A DNA stretch of 64,000 nucleotides. Source: CAYSCS01 sp964429695 (lineage in GTDB: Bacteria; Acidobacteriota; Aminicenantia; Aminicenantales; Aminicenantaceae). A program made the translations under genes and the position numbers. This document shows, piece after piece, positions 18,187 to 26,511 of the stretch (the first letter of the stretch is position 1; each line of letters starts with the position of its first letter). The notes below the pieces were generated by a model that was not told where the DNA came from, searched no databases, and saw only the letters and a program-made list of their open reading frames with translations. The stretch spans positions 29,927 to 93,926 of the forward strand of contig CAYSCS010000101.1 in assembly GCA_964429695.1 (NCBI GenBank), given 5' to 3'.

Positions 18187-18506
18187 CGGATCGAAGAGAG
18201 GCTCAAATCTGCTAGCCCAAGTCCCCATCATCGATGAGAATCGGTTACATTCCTATCGACCCTCACGGCGCTCATCTTTTCTTCCAGCTTATCTGCCGGC
18301 GCTACGAAAGAGGAGCGATGATTCTGACCTCCAATCGCAGCTTCCGCTAGGGGAATGAGCGCTTTGGCGACCTAGTCACTGCCGCAGCCATCCTCGAGCG
18401 CATCCTCCATCACTCCACTCCCATCAACATTAGAGGAAACTCCTCTCGGCTCAAGGAAAAGGTCAAAGCTGGTTTGAGCCGCGAGCCCGGAAGGGAGCAA
18501 ACATGA
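18187..18506 (+). pseudogene. istB helper ATPase C-terminal fragment
   Basis: The C-terminal part of the IS21 AAA+ helper. After a one-base insertion near 18239 it reads IGYIPIDPHGAHLFFQL, ICRRYERGAMILTSNRSF, then a TAG at 18348 where the family has Trp, then ERFGDLVTAAAILERILHHS and INIRGNSSRLKEK. Walker A is deleted. The stop is TGA at 18504, just before the right terminal repeats. Confidence 0.82.
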
Positions 18507-18516
18507 AACTAAAGAG

Positions 18517-18566
18517 GGGTAATTTTTCGATGACCGAAAGGGATAAAAATTGGATGACCATTGACA
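18517..18566 (-). repeat. IS21 right terminal repeats
   Basis: Inner copy at about 18517-18536 (GGGGTAATTTTTCGATGACC on the plus strand) and outer copy at about 18540-18566 ending in CCATTGACA. They are inverted relative to the left-end copies. Confidence 0.75.
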
Positions 18567-19807
18567 TCTCTCAGAACCGCCTCCTGGTAAATCGATGAAA
18601 AGGGGCTGTCCGGTGCTTCTGCAGGTTGGTTTCCCCACATAGATTCCTCGCTGAAGGGAATCCATGGAGACCAGAAAATCTTCAGCAGCTGAACAGGTTT
18701 CATGCCCAATGAAGACAATCACAGGGGCGCCTATTTCCCTCCCCTCCTCTGGCTTTATTGTCTCGGATTTTTCTTCCTGCCATACAGTCCCTTCATAATA
18801 GCTTCTATATCTCTTAAATTCCTCATCTTCATTTTCCCATTGACCGTACGCCTTATAAGCAGCTATATGCTTTCTTGCTTTCCACTTCGAACTAAGAAAT
18901 GGTCTTTCTGTGAAATGCTGTAAGATGGAAAAACCGATGCCCAAGCTCCCTCCTTAATTCTTCCTGAGATCAAGAATTATTCCCTTGCACTTGTAAAGCT
19001 GGGGGAGAATCTTCTCAAAATCATCAATAATTTTCTTCTGATTAACACTGTTTAGAGCTATATAGGCGATATTTTTTCCCCGTAACCTTAATTTTAAAAT
19101 TTTCTTCTCATTTGCTCTTTCTATGACCCAATCCTCTCTTTGCGCTGAGCTATTTCTTTTAAGAGCGAGCATTTTTGTCTCTGCTGAAGGTGCTTGAATC
19201 GTAATCTGAACTTCCGTGTCTTTTAATCCCAGTAATAGCCTTTTTATCCCGAGATTTCATAGTACAGAAGTCTCTCTAACTGCATATATAAGGGAATACT
19301 TCCTTCTTTAAATACCTTTCCGTAGGTATTCCATTTATTAAAATTATTTCTGACCCAAGAGGAATTTTATCTTTCAGGGAAATCCCCACATTGACAACGA
19401 TTCCTCATCGTTGAACTGGTTTGAGAAAGGTTTGGGGAGTGTCAAAGGAGTCCTGTAATTCCTCAGGAAGGAAGACTTGAGTATGTCCGTCTTTCAAAAG
19501 TGCTGAAAATTTCTCAAAGACTAAATAATACTCAAGTGTAGATTTCGTACCTAATACTTCAGGTATAAAATCTTTGAAAACTTTCTCCCAATCAAGTTCT
19601 GGATGGAATCTGGATGGAACCTGGTCAGAGAAGGCGAAATTGTAGTCTGCTTCCTTCCAGAATAGGGCAAGACCATAAATTTTTTCGACATCAGAAAGAT
19701 TTTAAGTTTTTTCCCCTGAGAATCTGCCCTGCCTGCGTGGATAAATAAGAAGAGCTTAAGATTGATAAAGGAAGGAAAGTGGTCAAGATAATAATCTTTT
19801 TGTTCAT

Positions 19808-20330
19808 CGGATTCTTCCCCAATATAGCGACTGTATATCAGCCGAAAAGGTTGCCCAAAAATGCCAGCTAATCTTTAAAATTTATTCAAGAAAGGAAAAA
19901 GAAAGGTTAGAGAGAATCTTTATATCCAGAATTAAGGCACGGCAACACTTGAAAAAACATAATTCGAAAAAGAGAGGGGAAAGGGCCTAGAAAATCGAGC
20001 CTGGTCTAACGGGGACTAAGGATTGGGAAGGCTATTTGCTTTCGGCTTTGAGGTGCAGGAAAAAATCAGGAATAATAGCTCAACTCAACCTCCGCTTTTT
20101 AAGTTTCGAGCTCTAGATTGGCCTTGTCATGAGAACCATAAACACATTGAAAAATTAAATGAGGGATTTAAGTAAAGAAATAAATTAGGGAATCCTTGGC
20201 TTCTTGGTAAGGCTCTTCATAAAACTTAATCTTCTGCCTTTTATTTATATGTTTGAAGATGGAAAGAGAAGTTTCGTTTAAATCCGAATGCCTAAATAAA
20301 AATAAGGTGTCTTATGATTATTTTATTGGC
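19808..20330. other. Intergenic between S41 relic and the polA unit
   Basis: About 520 bp, AT-rich, with stop codons in all frames. I see no gene, RNA or repeat here apart from the promoter at its right end. Confidence 0.5.
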
Positions 20331-20358
20331 TTGATATCTTGCCCATTCAATGTATAAT
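20331..20358 (+). promoter_or_regulatory. Promoter of the small conserved gene and polA
   Basis: TTGATA (20331-20336), a 16-bp spacer and TATAAT (20353-20358). Because an in-frame ATG at 20350 overlaps the -10 box, it cannot be the translated start; the expected start site (about 20365) selects ATG 20374 instead. Confidence 0.7.
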
Positions 20359-20373
20359 AATAATGAAAAATTG

Positions 20374-20634
20374 ATGCAAGGATTCAACACTGAATTAAAG
20401 CATAAAGGCGTCATCTTCCACATCCAGACTCAAGATAAAGGATTAGGGGCACAGTATGTGGAATCCCTCATCTATTGCTCGGGAAAGGTCCTTGCCTCTC
20501 GGAAAACTTTCTACACATCTTTTCTCAACAGCCCTGACTTGAATGAAAAAATAAATCAAATCATAAAGACTCAACACAGACAGATTCTTAAAGAAATTTC
20601 TGAAGGAAAATTTGATCGCTTTTTATCTCCTTGA
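20374..20634 (+). CDS. Small conserved protein of unknown function
   Basis: About 86 residues beginning MQGFNTELKHKG, followed by FHIQTQDKGLG, ESLIYCSGKVLASRKTFY and a C-terminal helix with QHRQILKEISEGKFD. I recognise the general pattern (an N-terminal beta-sheet domain then a helix) from uncharacterised proteins in Acidobacteriota-like genomes, but know no function. No signal peptide, membrane segment or cysteine pair. The upstream ATG at 20350 lies in the promoter, so I start at 20374; the leader would be about nine bases. It is 12 bp upstream of polA and probably cotranscribed with it. Confidence 0.75.
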   Translation: MQGFNTELKHKGVIFHIQTQDKGLGAQYVESLIYCSGKVLASRKTFYTSFLNSPDLNEKINQIIKTQHRQILKEISEGKFDRFLSP

Positions 20635-20646
20635 GGTTTACTTTTT

Positions 20647-23325
20647 TTGACGGAAAAAAAGAGGCTTTTCCTTATCGACGGAAATTCTCTCCTTTATCGT
20701 TCCTATTACGCCATCCAGAGACTTTCAACCTCTGAAGGATTCCCCACCAATGCCATCTATGGCTTTCTTACCACCCTGAAGAAACTCAGGGAAAAGGAGA
20801 AACCTGATTACCTGGGGATTGTCTTCGACACTCAAGGACCTACCATCCGCCACGAAGCCTTCAAAGAATACAAGGCCCACCGCAAGCCTATGCCAGAGGA
20901 TCTGATGAGTCAGCTCCCTGTGCTCAAAAGACTGATCAATGCACTTAACCTCGTCTTTTTTGAGTATGAAAATTATGAAGCTGATGACGTCATCGCCAGC
21001 CTTGCCCGTCTTGCTTCATTGAGGGGCATTCATACTGTCATTGTTTCCACGGATAAAGATTTACTCCAAATTGTGGACGAGAAAACAACCCTTTACAACC
21101 CGGCAAAAGAGATTTATCTGGATGAGAAGAGCGTGGAAGACTCTTTCGGCGTCTCTCCTTCACAGGTGGCAGATGTTCTTGCCCTCTGGGGAGACCCTTC
21201 TGATAACATCCCGGGGGTCCCAGGAATTGGAGAAAAAACCTCAAAGACTCTGCTCAAGGAATTTGGCTCGCTTGAAAATCTCATCTGTAACCTTGAAAAG
21301 GTGAAGAATCCTCGCTTGAGAGAAAGCATAAGACAAAATCTTGATCGCCTGAAAATAAGTCAACAACTGGCAAAAGTCAAAAGGGATCTTCCCTTGAGCC
21401 TTGACTTAGAAAAACTCTCAGTTTCTGAGCCAAACTACCGGGAACTAATTCCTCTTCTTCATGAACTTGAGTTTTCCTCCCTCCTCCAGGATTATTCACG
21501 AAGAACAGATGACACAAAGAAAAAATATAAAGCAGTCCTCAACGAGGATGAACTTCAGGCTCTCCTTAATGAAGCGAAAAGAAAAGGCTTTCTGGCCCTA
21601 GATACAGAAACCACAAGTCCGTTTCCTGTTCGAGCTCAGCTTGTAGGGCTTTCATTATCCTGGGAGGAGAATGAGGCCTTCTATATTCCCCTGAGGCATG
21701 ACTATCCTGGAGCACCTCCCCAGATTCCGGTGGAAAAGGCAATTTCGCTTCTTAAAAAGATTCTTTCTGATTCCTCGGTGAGGAAAATAGGGCAGAACAT
21801 AAAATATGACTCCATTGTCCTAGAAAAGGAAGGGTTAAAACTCGAAGGAATTGACCTAGACACCATGGTCCTTTCTTACTTGTTAGAGCCAAACTGGGGA
21901 AAACACAGCCTCGATCGAATCGCCCTTCATTACCTCCAGACAAAAACCATCTCTTATGAGGAGCTAGTGGGAAAAAGGCAAAAAGAAGTCACGGTAAACA
22001 AGATTCCCCTCGAGAAGGTAACTCCCTATGCGTGTCAGGACGCAGACCTTGCCCTCCAACTGAGCAGCCTTCTCTGGAAGAAGGTTAAAGAAAAAAATCT
22101 GGATAAACTCTACAGAGAAATTGAACTCCCGCTCATCAATGTCCTCGCAGATATGGAAAAGTGGGGAGTTAAAATTGACCCCGAAGTTCTAAAAGCCCTT
22201 TCCCTTGAACTAGAATGCGAGCTTAAATATCTTGAAGAAAAAATATTCCACATCTCAGGAATCGAATTCAACATCAACTCTCCCCAGCAACTGGGCCATA
22301 TTCTCTTCGAAAAAATGAATCTTCCTTCTTCAAAAAAGACAAGGAGATCCAAGAGATATTCAACAGATTTTAATGTCTTACAGGACCTTACTCCTTCTTT
22401 TCCCATTGCAAGATATCTCATCGAATACAGACAGCTCTCAAAATTGAAATCAACCTACGCCGACTCCCTCCCCCTTCTCATCCATCCCGATACAGGAAGG
22501 ATTCACACTTCTTACAATCAGACTGTAACCGCAACAGGAAGGCTTTCAAGCAGCGATCCTAATCTCCAGAATATCCCTGCAAGGGGAGAGCTCGGACGTA
22601 AGTTCCGCGAGGCTTTTATCCCCGAACAAAATTGCTTTTTCCTTCGTGCCGATTACTCTCAGATTGAACTCAGGGTCTTGGCTCATCTCTCAGAAGACCC
22701 CGTGCTTATCGAAACCTTTCTCAGCGACAGAGACATTCATCAAGAAACCGCGACCCGAGTTTTTGGTGCTTTCTCCTCTCTTTCACCAGAAGAGATGCGC
22801 AGGAAAGCAAAGATAATTAACTTCAGCATCATCTATGGTGCCTCGGCTTTTTCTCTCGCCAGAGAATTGGAAACCACTCCTTCCGAGGCGCAGAAATTTA
22901 TCCAGGTTTATTTCTCCCAGCATCCAAAAGTCGAGGATTTCCTGAACATGAAAGTCAAGGAGGCAAGCGAAAAAGGTTATGCAGAAACGATTTTTGGGAG
23001 GAAACGCTCCATACCCGAGCTTAAACATAAAAACAAGGCTTCTCAGCTTGCAGGAAGACGCATCGCCCTTAACACTCCCATCCAGGGCACAGCAGCCGAT
23101 TTGATGAAGAAAGCCATGGTAGATATCTGGAAAGAAATGAAGAGAAGAAAACTCAACTCAAAAATGATTCTCCAAGTTCATGATGAACTTGTCTTTGAAG
23201 TGCCCGATGGAGAGAGAGAGGAAATGGAATCCCTCGTCCGCCAGAAAATGGAAAAGGTTTTCCCTTTAAAGGTCCCCTTAAAAGTTCATCTTTCCTGGGG
23301 GATAAACTGGGCAGAGGCAAAATAG
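20647..23325 (+). CDS. polA: DNA polymerase I
   Basis: An 892-residue three-domain polymerase for gap filling and primer removal. Residues 1-290 are the 5' nuclease (LIDGNSLLYRSYYA, YEADDVIASLA, GDPSDNIPGVPGIGEKT). Residues about 310-490 are a 3'-5' exonuclease with the acidic residues kept (ALDTETTSP, NIKYDSIVLEK, YACQDADLAL), so proofreading is probably active. The polymerase domain has motif A DYSQIELRVLAHL, motif B RRKAKIINFSIIYGAS and motif C QVHDELVFEV. The start is TTG with GAGG upstream. It ends 9 bp from the convergent GNAT gene. Confidence 0.97.
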   Translation: MTEKKRLFLIDGNSLLYRSYYAIQRLSTSEGFPTNAIYGFLTTLKKLREKEKPDYLGIVFDTQGPTIRHEAFKEYKAHRKPMPEDLMSQLPVLKRLINALNLVFFEYENYEADDVIASLARLASLRGIHTVIVSTDKDLLQIVDEKTTLYNPAKEIYLDEKSVEDSFGVSPSQVADVLALWGDPSDNIPGVPGIGEKTSKTLLKEFGSLENLICNLEKVKNPRLRESIRQNLDRLKISQQLAKVKRDLPLSLDLEKLSVSEPNYRELIPLLHELEFSSLLQDYSRRTDDTKKKYKAVLNEDELQALLNEAKRKGFLALDTETTSPFPVRAQLVGLSLSWEENEAFYIPLRHDYPGAPPQIPVEKAISLLKKILSDSSVRKIGQNIKYDSIVLEKEGLKLEGIDLDTMVLSYLLEPNWGKHSLDRIALHYLQTKTISYEELVGKRQKEVTVNKIPLEKVTPYACQDADLALQLSSLLWKKVKEKNLDKLYREIELPLINVLADMEKWGVKIDPEVLKALSLELECELKYLEEKIFHISGIEFNINSPQQLGHILFEKMNLPSSKKTRRSKRYSTDFNVLQDLTPSFPIARYLIEYRQLSKLKSTYADSLPLLIHPDTGRIHTSYNQTVTATGRLSSSDPNLQNIPARGELGRKFREAFIPEQNCFFLRADYSQIELRVLAHLSEDPVLIETFLSDRDIHQETATRVFGAFSSLSPEEMRRKAKIINFSIIYGASAFSLARELETTPSEAQKFIQVYFSQHPKVEDFLNMKVKEASEKGYAETIFGRKRSIPELKHKNKASQLAGRRIALNTPIQGTAADLMKKAMVDIWKEMKRRKLNSKMILQVHDELVFEVPDGEREEMESLVRQKMEKVFPLKVPLKVHLSWGINWAEAK

Positions 23326-23334
23326 CAACTTGTT

Positions 23335-24459
23335 TTATAGCCATTTCTTATAGACCCGATAGATTTTATAAATTTTTCCCCCCATTCTTTCCATCTCGGC
23401 TCTTACTCGTAGATTTGACTCCATTTCATGATGGGTATCGATAACCTCAAAGCCAGCCTCTTGAGCCGAGCGAATCATCTTCACACCCATGAGCACATCA
23501 ATCCCTAGTCCTCTGTATCTTTCTTTAATCGCCCCTAAGAGCAAATCCAGCTGTTTAGTTTTCTTAGCAGCCCTAAGGATTTTTAGAAAGCCAAACGGGA
23601 AAAGCCTTCCCCTTGCTCTCTGGATACCTTGGGTAAAATCTGGAAGGCCGACGATAAAAGCAATAATTTCCTCATCTTTTTTTACTATTTTCACAAAGCG
23701 AGGGTCAATCAAAGGCAAATATCTCCTAGCTAAGTCTTCCATCTCCCTTTCATCAAGAGGTGTATAACCGTAAATGTTGCTCTGGGTATAACATTCATTC
23801 ATCAGCCCGAGCACAGGCTTAATCCATTGTTTGAGGTCTTTTTTCTTCCGAAATTCAAGGATTTCAAAATTTCCCCTCTTCTTTATTCTTTCATAAATCT
23901 TAAGGTAGAAATCAGGGACCTGTTTAGGAACTTCTAATTTGTAAACAAAATAATCCACATCCTTTGTGTAACCCATTTTTTCTACGAATCTTGGCATCCA
24001 ATCAAAATTATGGTAAGTGGCTATTGTAGCCCGATTTTCAAAACCCTTGATCAGAAAGCCCTCAGGATCCTGGTCTGAAAAACCGTAAGGCCCGACGATT
24101 TTCTCCATTCCTCTCTCTTTTGCCCAGTTCTCAACCTTTTCCAGTAAAGCTCTAACCACCTCCTCATCTTCCCATGTCTCAAGATAGCCAAATCTCGCTG
24201 TTTTCTCCTTTTTGTAACTGTTGTAGCGATTATTTATAATCCCCATTATCCTTCCCACTACTTGCTCCTCTCTCAAGGCAAGAAGAAGGGTGGTTTCACA
24301 ATAGGAAAAGGCCTTATTCTTTTTTGGGTTGAAATATTTCCACTCGTCAAAATAAAGAGGAGGAACCCATGTCTTGTGAGTGGCGTGGATTTTCTCCGGG
24401 AGATAAATGAACTCCCTCAAATCCTTGCGGCTTTTTACTTCTTTGATTGTGATCTTCAT
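23335..24459 (-). CDS. GNAT-fold N-acetyltransferase-like protein
   Basis: A cytoplasmic protein of 374 residues from ATG 24459, which has AGGAG four bases upstream (a TTG at 24471 is poorly placed). It matches a family of uncharacterised proteins with an atypical acetyltransferase fold: KTWVPPLYFDEWKYF near the N-terminus, IVGPYGFSDQDPEGFLIKGF around residue 125, and a C-terminal half with ERYRGLGIDVLMG, the place where GNAT enzymes bind acetyl-CoA. The substrate is unknown. It is a monocistronic gene converging on polA. The family resemblance is from memory of similar proteins, not from a search. Confidence 0.7.
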   Translation of the reverse strand: MKITIKEVKSRKDLREFIYLPEKIHATHKTWVPPLYFDEWKYFNPKKNKAFSYCETTLLLALREEQVVGRIMGIINNRYNSYKKEKTARFGYLETWEDEEVVRALLEKVENWAKERGMEKIVGPYGFSDQDPEGFLIKGFENRATIATYHNFDWMPRFVEKMGYTKDVDYFVYKLEVPKQVPDFYLKIYERIKKRGNFEILEFRKKKDLKQWIKPVLGLMNECYTQSNIYGYTPLDEREMEDLARRYLPLIDPRFVKIVKKDEEIIAFIVGLPDFTQGIQRARGRLFPFGFLKILRAAKKTKQLDLLLGAIKERYRGLGIDVLMGVKMIRSAQEAGFEVIDTHHEMESNLRVRAEMERMGGKIYKIYRVYKKWL

Positions 24460-24471
24460 CGAGCTCCTCAA

Positions 24472-25129
24472 CCTCTTTCGTCTTTTTAGATTTATCCTAC
24501 ATTGTCTTTAAAAAATCAATAGTCTCTTTTGTCTTCGTTTTTCGATTCGAAAACAAAATAAATATTCTCCGCCATGGTTAATCTCTTGACGGATAGATAA
24601 AATTTTTTATGCTTGATTTGTGAATAAAAGATATAATTTTTGTGGCCTGGGAAGATTAAGAGTTAAGCGCTCGCCGCGGATTTATTAGTCATTACTTTGA
24701 AAGGCAAAAGATGTTCTCTACCGATTTCTTTTCAAAACTAGATATCTATCAACTAATTCGAAGAAGAGAAAAATTAAGAAAGGGGAAAAGAAGGAGAAGC
24801 AGAAGTAAAAAACCTGAGGAGCAGCGATTCCTCCACAAATTCCTTTGGTGCTCTCCTTGGCTGAGGAGCAGAGGTGTTTTTCAATTAAAAACTGATTGAA
24901 GGGGAAGATTAGAGCTTGTTGCCTCATGAGGAAATCCATACCAAACCATAATCATTCCCTCAAGTAAGAATCTCTACTAAAACTTATACGCCTTACCTTC
25001 TTAGCTGATAATTAGAGACCATCTCTTTTATCATTTCTTGTCTTTTCCTTTTGAACAATTTTTGAGTAGATTTTCTCATGGAGCAATGAGTCATTTTCAT
25101 ATAGATTCTAAGTGAGGCAATTCGCGAGG
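24472..25129. other. Intergenic with a small inverted-repeat element
   Basis: About 660 bp. From 24472 to 24918 I see no gene; a 62-codon frame at 24711 is low-complexity Lys/Arg and not credible. The right half is a 202-bp repeat-bounded element (separate entry), followed by the rnf promoter. Confidence 0.5.
24919..25120. mobile_element. 202-bp inverted-repeat element (MITE-like or deleted IS)
   Basis: The left end (24919-24982) has two related units 36 bp apart, starting TTGCCTCATGAGGAAATC and TTCCCTCAAGTAAGAATC. The right end (25120-25058, minus strand) has the same pair inverted, TTGCCTCACTTAGAATC and TTGCTCCATGAGAAAATC, 34 bp apart. Only about 75 bp lie between the ends. On the minus strand the left end keeps a few codons (SRDSYLRE then TGA at 24954-24952) resembling the tail of the transposase at the right edge of this window, whose flank carries the same repeats (63753-63816). 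So this is probably what remains of the same IS after losing its interior. Confidence 0.65.
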
Positions 25130-25159
25130 TTGACAAGCGGAAGAAAAGATGATTAAAAT
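25130..25159 (+). promoter_or_regulatory. Promoter of the rnf operon
   Basis: TTGACA (25130-25135), an 18-bp spacer and TAAAAT (25154-25159). The -35 box starts ten bases after the inverted-repeat element ends. The leader to ATG 25192 is about 26 nt without a clear Shine-Dalgarno sequence. Confidence 0.6.
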
Positions 25160-25191
25160 TCACATCTATATATTTAATCCTGATTGTTACG

Positions 25192-26511
25192 ATGAGACTT
25201 GCCACATTTCCCCGTGGTATTTATCCTCCTGAATTAAAAGAGAGTACAGAAAACAAGCCCCTTGAAAAAATGCCTCCGCCAGAAAGGGTGATGATTCCTC
25301 TCCTCCAGCACTTCGGCAATCCTGCTCAGCCTTTGGTCAAGAAGGGAGATGAAGTTTATCTAGGCCAAAAAATAGGAGAAGGGAAATCTCTCTTTTCTTC
25401 TTCCGTCCACGCAAGTGTTTCCGGAAAAGTTCTCGCCGTTGAAGACTTCCCCCATCCTCTTGGTAGCCCTGTACTCAGCGTAAGTATAGCCAATGACGGG
25501 AAAGATCGCACCGAAGAAGGGCCTAAGGACTCAAAGGATCCCTTCACCCTTACACCAGATGAGATTCGGAATAGAGTTAGGGAGGCAGGGATTGTCGGTC
25601 TTGGGGGCGCAGCTTTCCCAACCTCTGTAAAACTTACTCCGCCAAAAGACAAACCCATTGATACAGTAATCATCAATGGGTGTGAATGTGAACCATTCCT
25701 TACCTCTGATTACAGGCTGATGATTGAATACCCAGATGACATCCTTAATGGAGCAGAGCTGATTCGGATTGCATGCGGGGCACAGAAAATAATCATCGGG
25801 ATTGAGGATAACAAGAAAAAGGCCTTTGAAATCTTATCCCCAAAGAGCAAAAGACCCGAAGTGAAGGTTGTGCTCTTAAAGACAAAATATCCTCAGGGAG
25901 CAGAAAAAAACCTCATCTTCGCCCTCCTTAGACGAGAGGTTCCGAGAGGGGGCCTTCCCTTTGATGTCGGAGTTGTGGTCCAGAATGTGGGCACCTCCAA
26001 AGCAATCTGGGAGGCTGTCAGTAAAGCCAAGCCTCTCTACGAAAGAGCGCTTACAGTCTCAGGAGATGCTGTCAGAGAACCCAAGAACCTCTTGGTTCGG
26101 ATTGGGACACCTTTCAAGAATGTATTAGATTTCTGCGGGGGATTGAATGACAACGCTTCCTTGGTAGTAATGGGAGGCCCGATGATGGGGGTTTCACAGG
26201 GCCTTTTGGAAGTCCCTGTGGTAAAGGGGACTTCTGGAATTTTAGCCTGGGAAAAGGCCCCTTCCTTTATTGAATTTCCCTGCATCCGTTGTTCCCGATG
26301 CATCTCTCATTGCCCCATGGGCCTTGTTCCCACGCAAATCATAAAATACGTGAAATATGATGACTTAGAAAACGCCGAGGCCTGGGGGGTGCTCGATTGT
26401 ATTGAATGCGGTTGTTGCCAATATGTCTGCCCGGCAAAAATTCCTCTTGTTCACTGGCTTCGAATCGGAAAGTCAAGAATCTTCAGCATCAGAAAGAAAA
26501 AGAAGGAATGA
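25192..26511 (+). CDS. rnfC: Rnf complex subunit C
   Basis: RnfC is the peripheral NADH-oxidising/reducing subunit of the Rnf ferredoxin:NAD+ oxidoreductase, which couples electron flow to Na+ or H+ export. The 439 residues show an N-terminal barrel-sandwich domain (VHASVSGKVLAVE), an NADH/FMN-binding Rossmann-like region (GIVGLGGAAFPT, INGCECEPFLTSDYR) and two C-terminal 4Fe-4S motifs (CIRCSRCISHCP and CIECGCCQYVCP). It lacks the long Ala/Lys-rich tail of gamma-proteobacterial RnfC. First gene of the operon; its stop overlaps the rnfD start (ATGA). Confidence 0.97.
   Translation: MRLATFPRGIYPPELKESTENKPLEKMPPPERVMIPLLQHFGNPAQPLVKKGDEVYLGQKIGEGKSLFSSSVHASVSGKVLAVEDFPHPLGSPVLSVSIANDGKDRTEEGPKDSKDPFTLTPDEIRNRVREAGIVGLGGAAFPTSVKLTPPKDKPIDTVIINGCECEPFLTSDYRLMIEYPDDILNGAELIRIACGAQKIIIGIEDNKKKAFEILSPKSKRPEVKVVLLKTKYPQGAEKNLIFALLRREVPRGGLPFDVGVVVQNVGTSKAIWEAVSKAKPLYERALTVSGDAVREPKNLLVRIGTPFKNVLDFCGGLNDNASLVVMGGPMMGVSQGLLEVPVVKGTSGILAWEKAPSFIEFPCIRCSRCISHCPMGLVPTQIIKYVKYDDLENAEAWGVLDCIECGCCQYVCPAKIPLVHWLRIGKSRIFSIRKKKKE

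Larger units (their letters stand above)
17714..18566 (+). mobile_element. Internally deleted IS21-family element
   Basis: An 853-bp relic that keeps both ends. The left end reads TGTGAATGGGCATGGAAT and the right end, on the other strand, TGTCAATGGTCATCCAAT; inner repeats GGTTATTGAAATTTTACCCC (left) and GGTCATCGAAAAATTACCCC (right, inverted) match at 16 of 20 positions. IS21 elements carry such multiple terminal repeats. Inside are the 5' third of istA and the 3' third of istB, so about 1.2-1.5 kb of the middle is missing (estimate from usual IS21 size). Flanks GAGAGA and GCGAGA (minus strand) may be a diverged 6-bp target duplication. It sits inside the S41 peptidase pseudogene. Confidence 0.85.
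17525..19807 (-). pseudogene. S41-family (tail-specific) peptidase pseudogene interrupted by an IS21 remnant
   Basis: A secreted C-terminal-processing-type serine protease gene, now dead. The start ATG at 19807 has a signal peptide (MNKKIIILTTFLPL...) and a GGGAAG site. The ancestral protein can be followed through several frames: KDGHTQVFLPEEL, SEIILINGIPTERY, KGIILDLRKN then a stop then GGSLGIGFSILQHF, HETCSAAEDFLVSM with the catalytic Ser, and STGQPLFIDLPGGGS. There the IS element enters; beyond it (17713-17525) the frame resumes with KRDAYPDKREFVGYG and PTVDDLTAKRDIILEK. Stops lie at 19405-19407, 19276-19278, 18954-18956 and 17699-17701, with frameshifts near 19715 and 19235. A PDZ-like domain would precede the catalytic part. 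The family assignment is solid; the gene cannot make an active enzyme. Confidence 0.88.

Noticed and set aside
24711..24899. 62-codon frame with RRR/KKK tracts
   Set aside because: Low-complexity purine-rich DNA; open on both strands; no start signal.
24993..25205. 70-codon minus-strand frame across the 202-bp element
   Set aside because: It runs through the inverted repeats and into the rnfC start; the transposase tail read from the repeat is in another frame.
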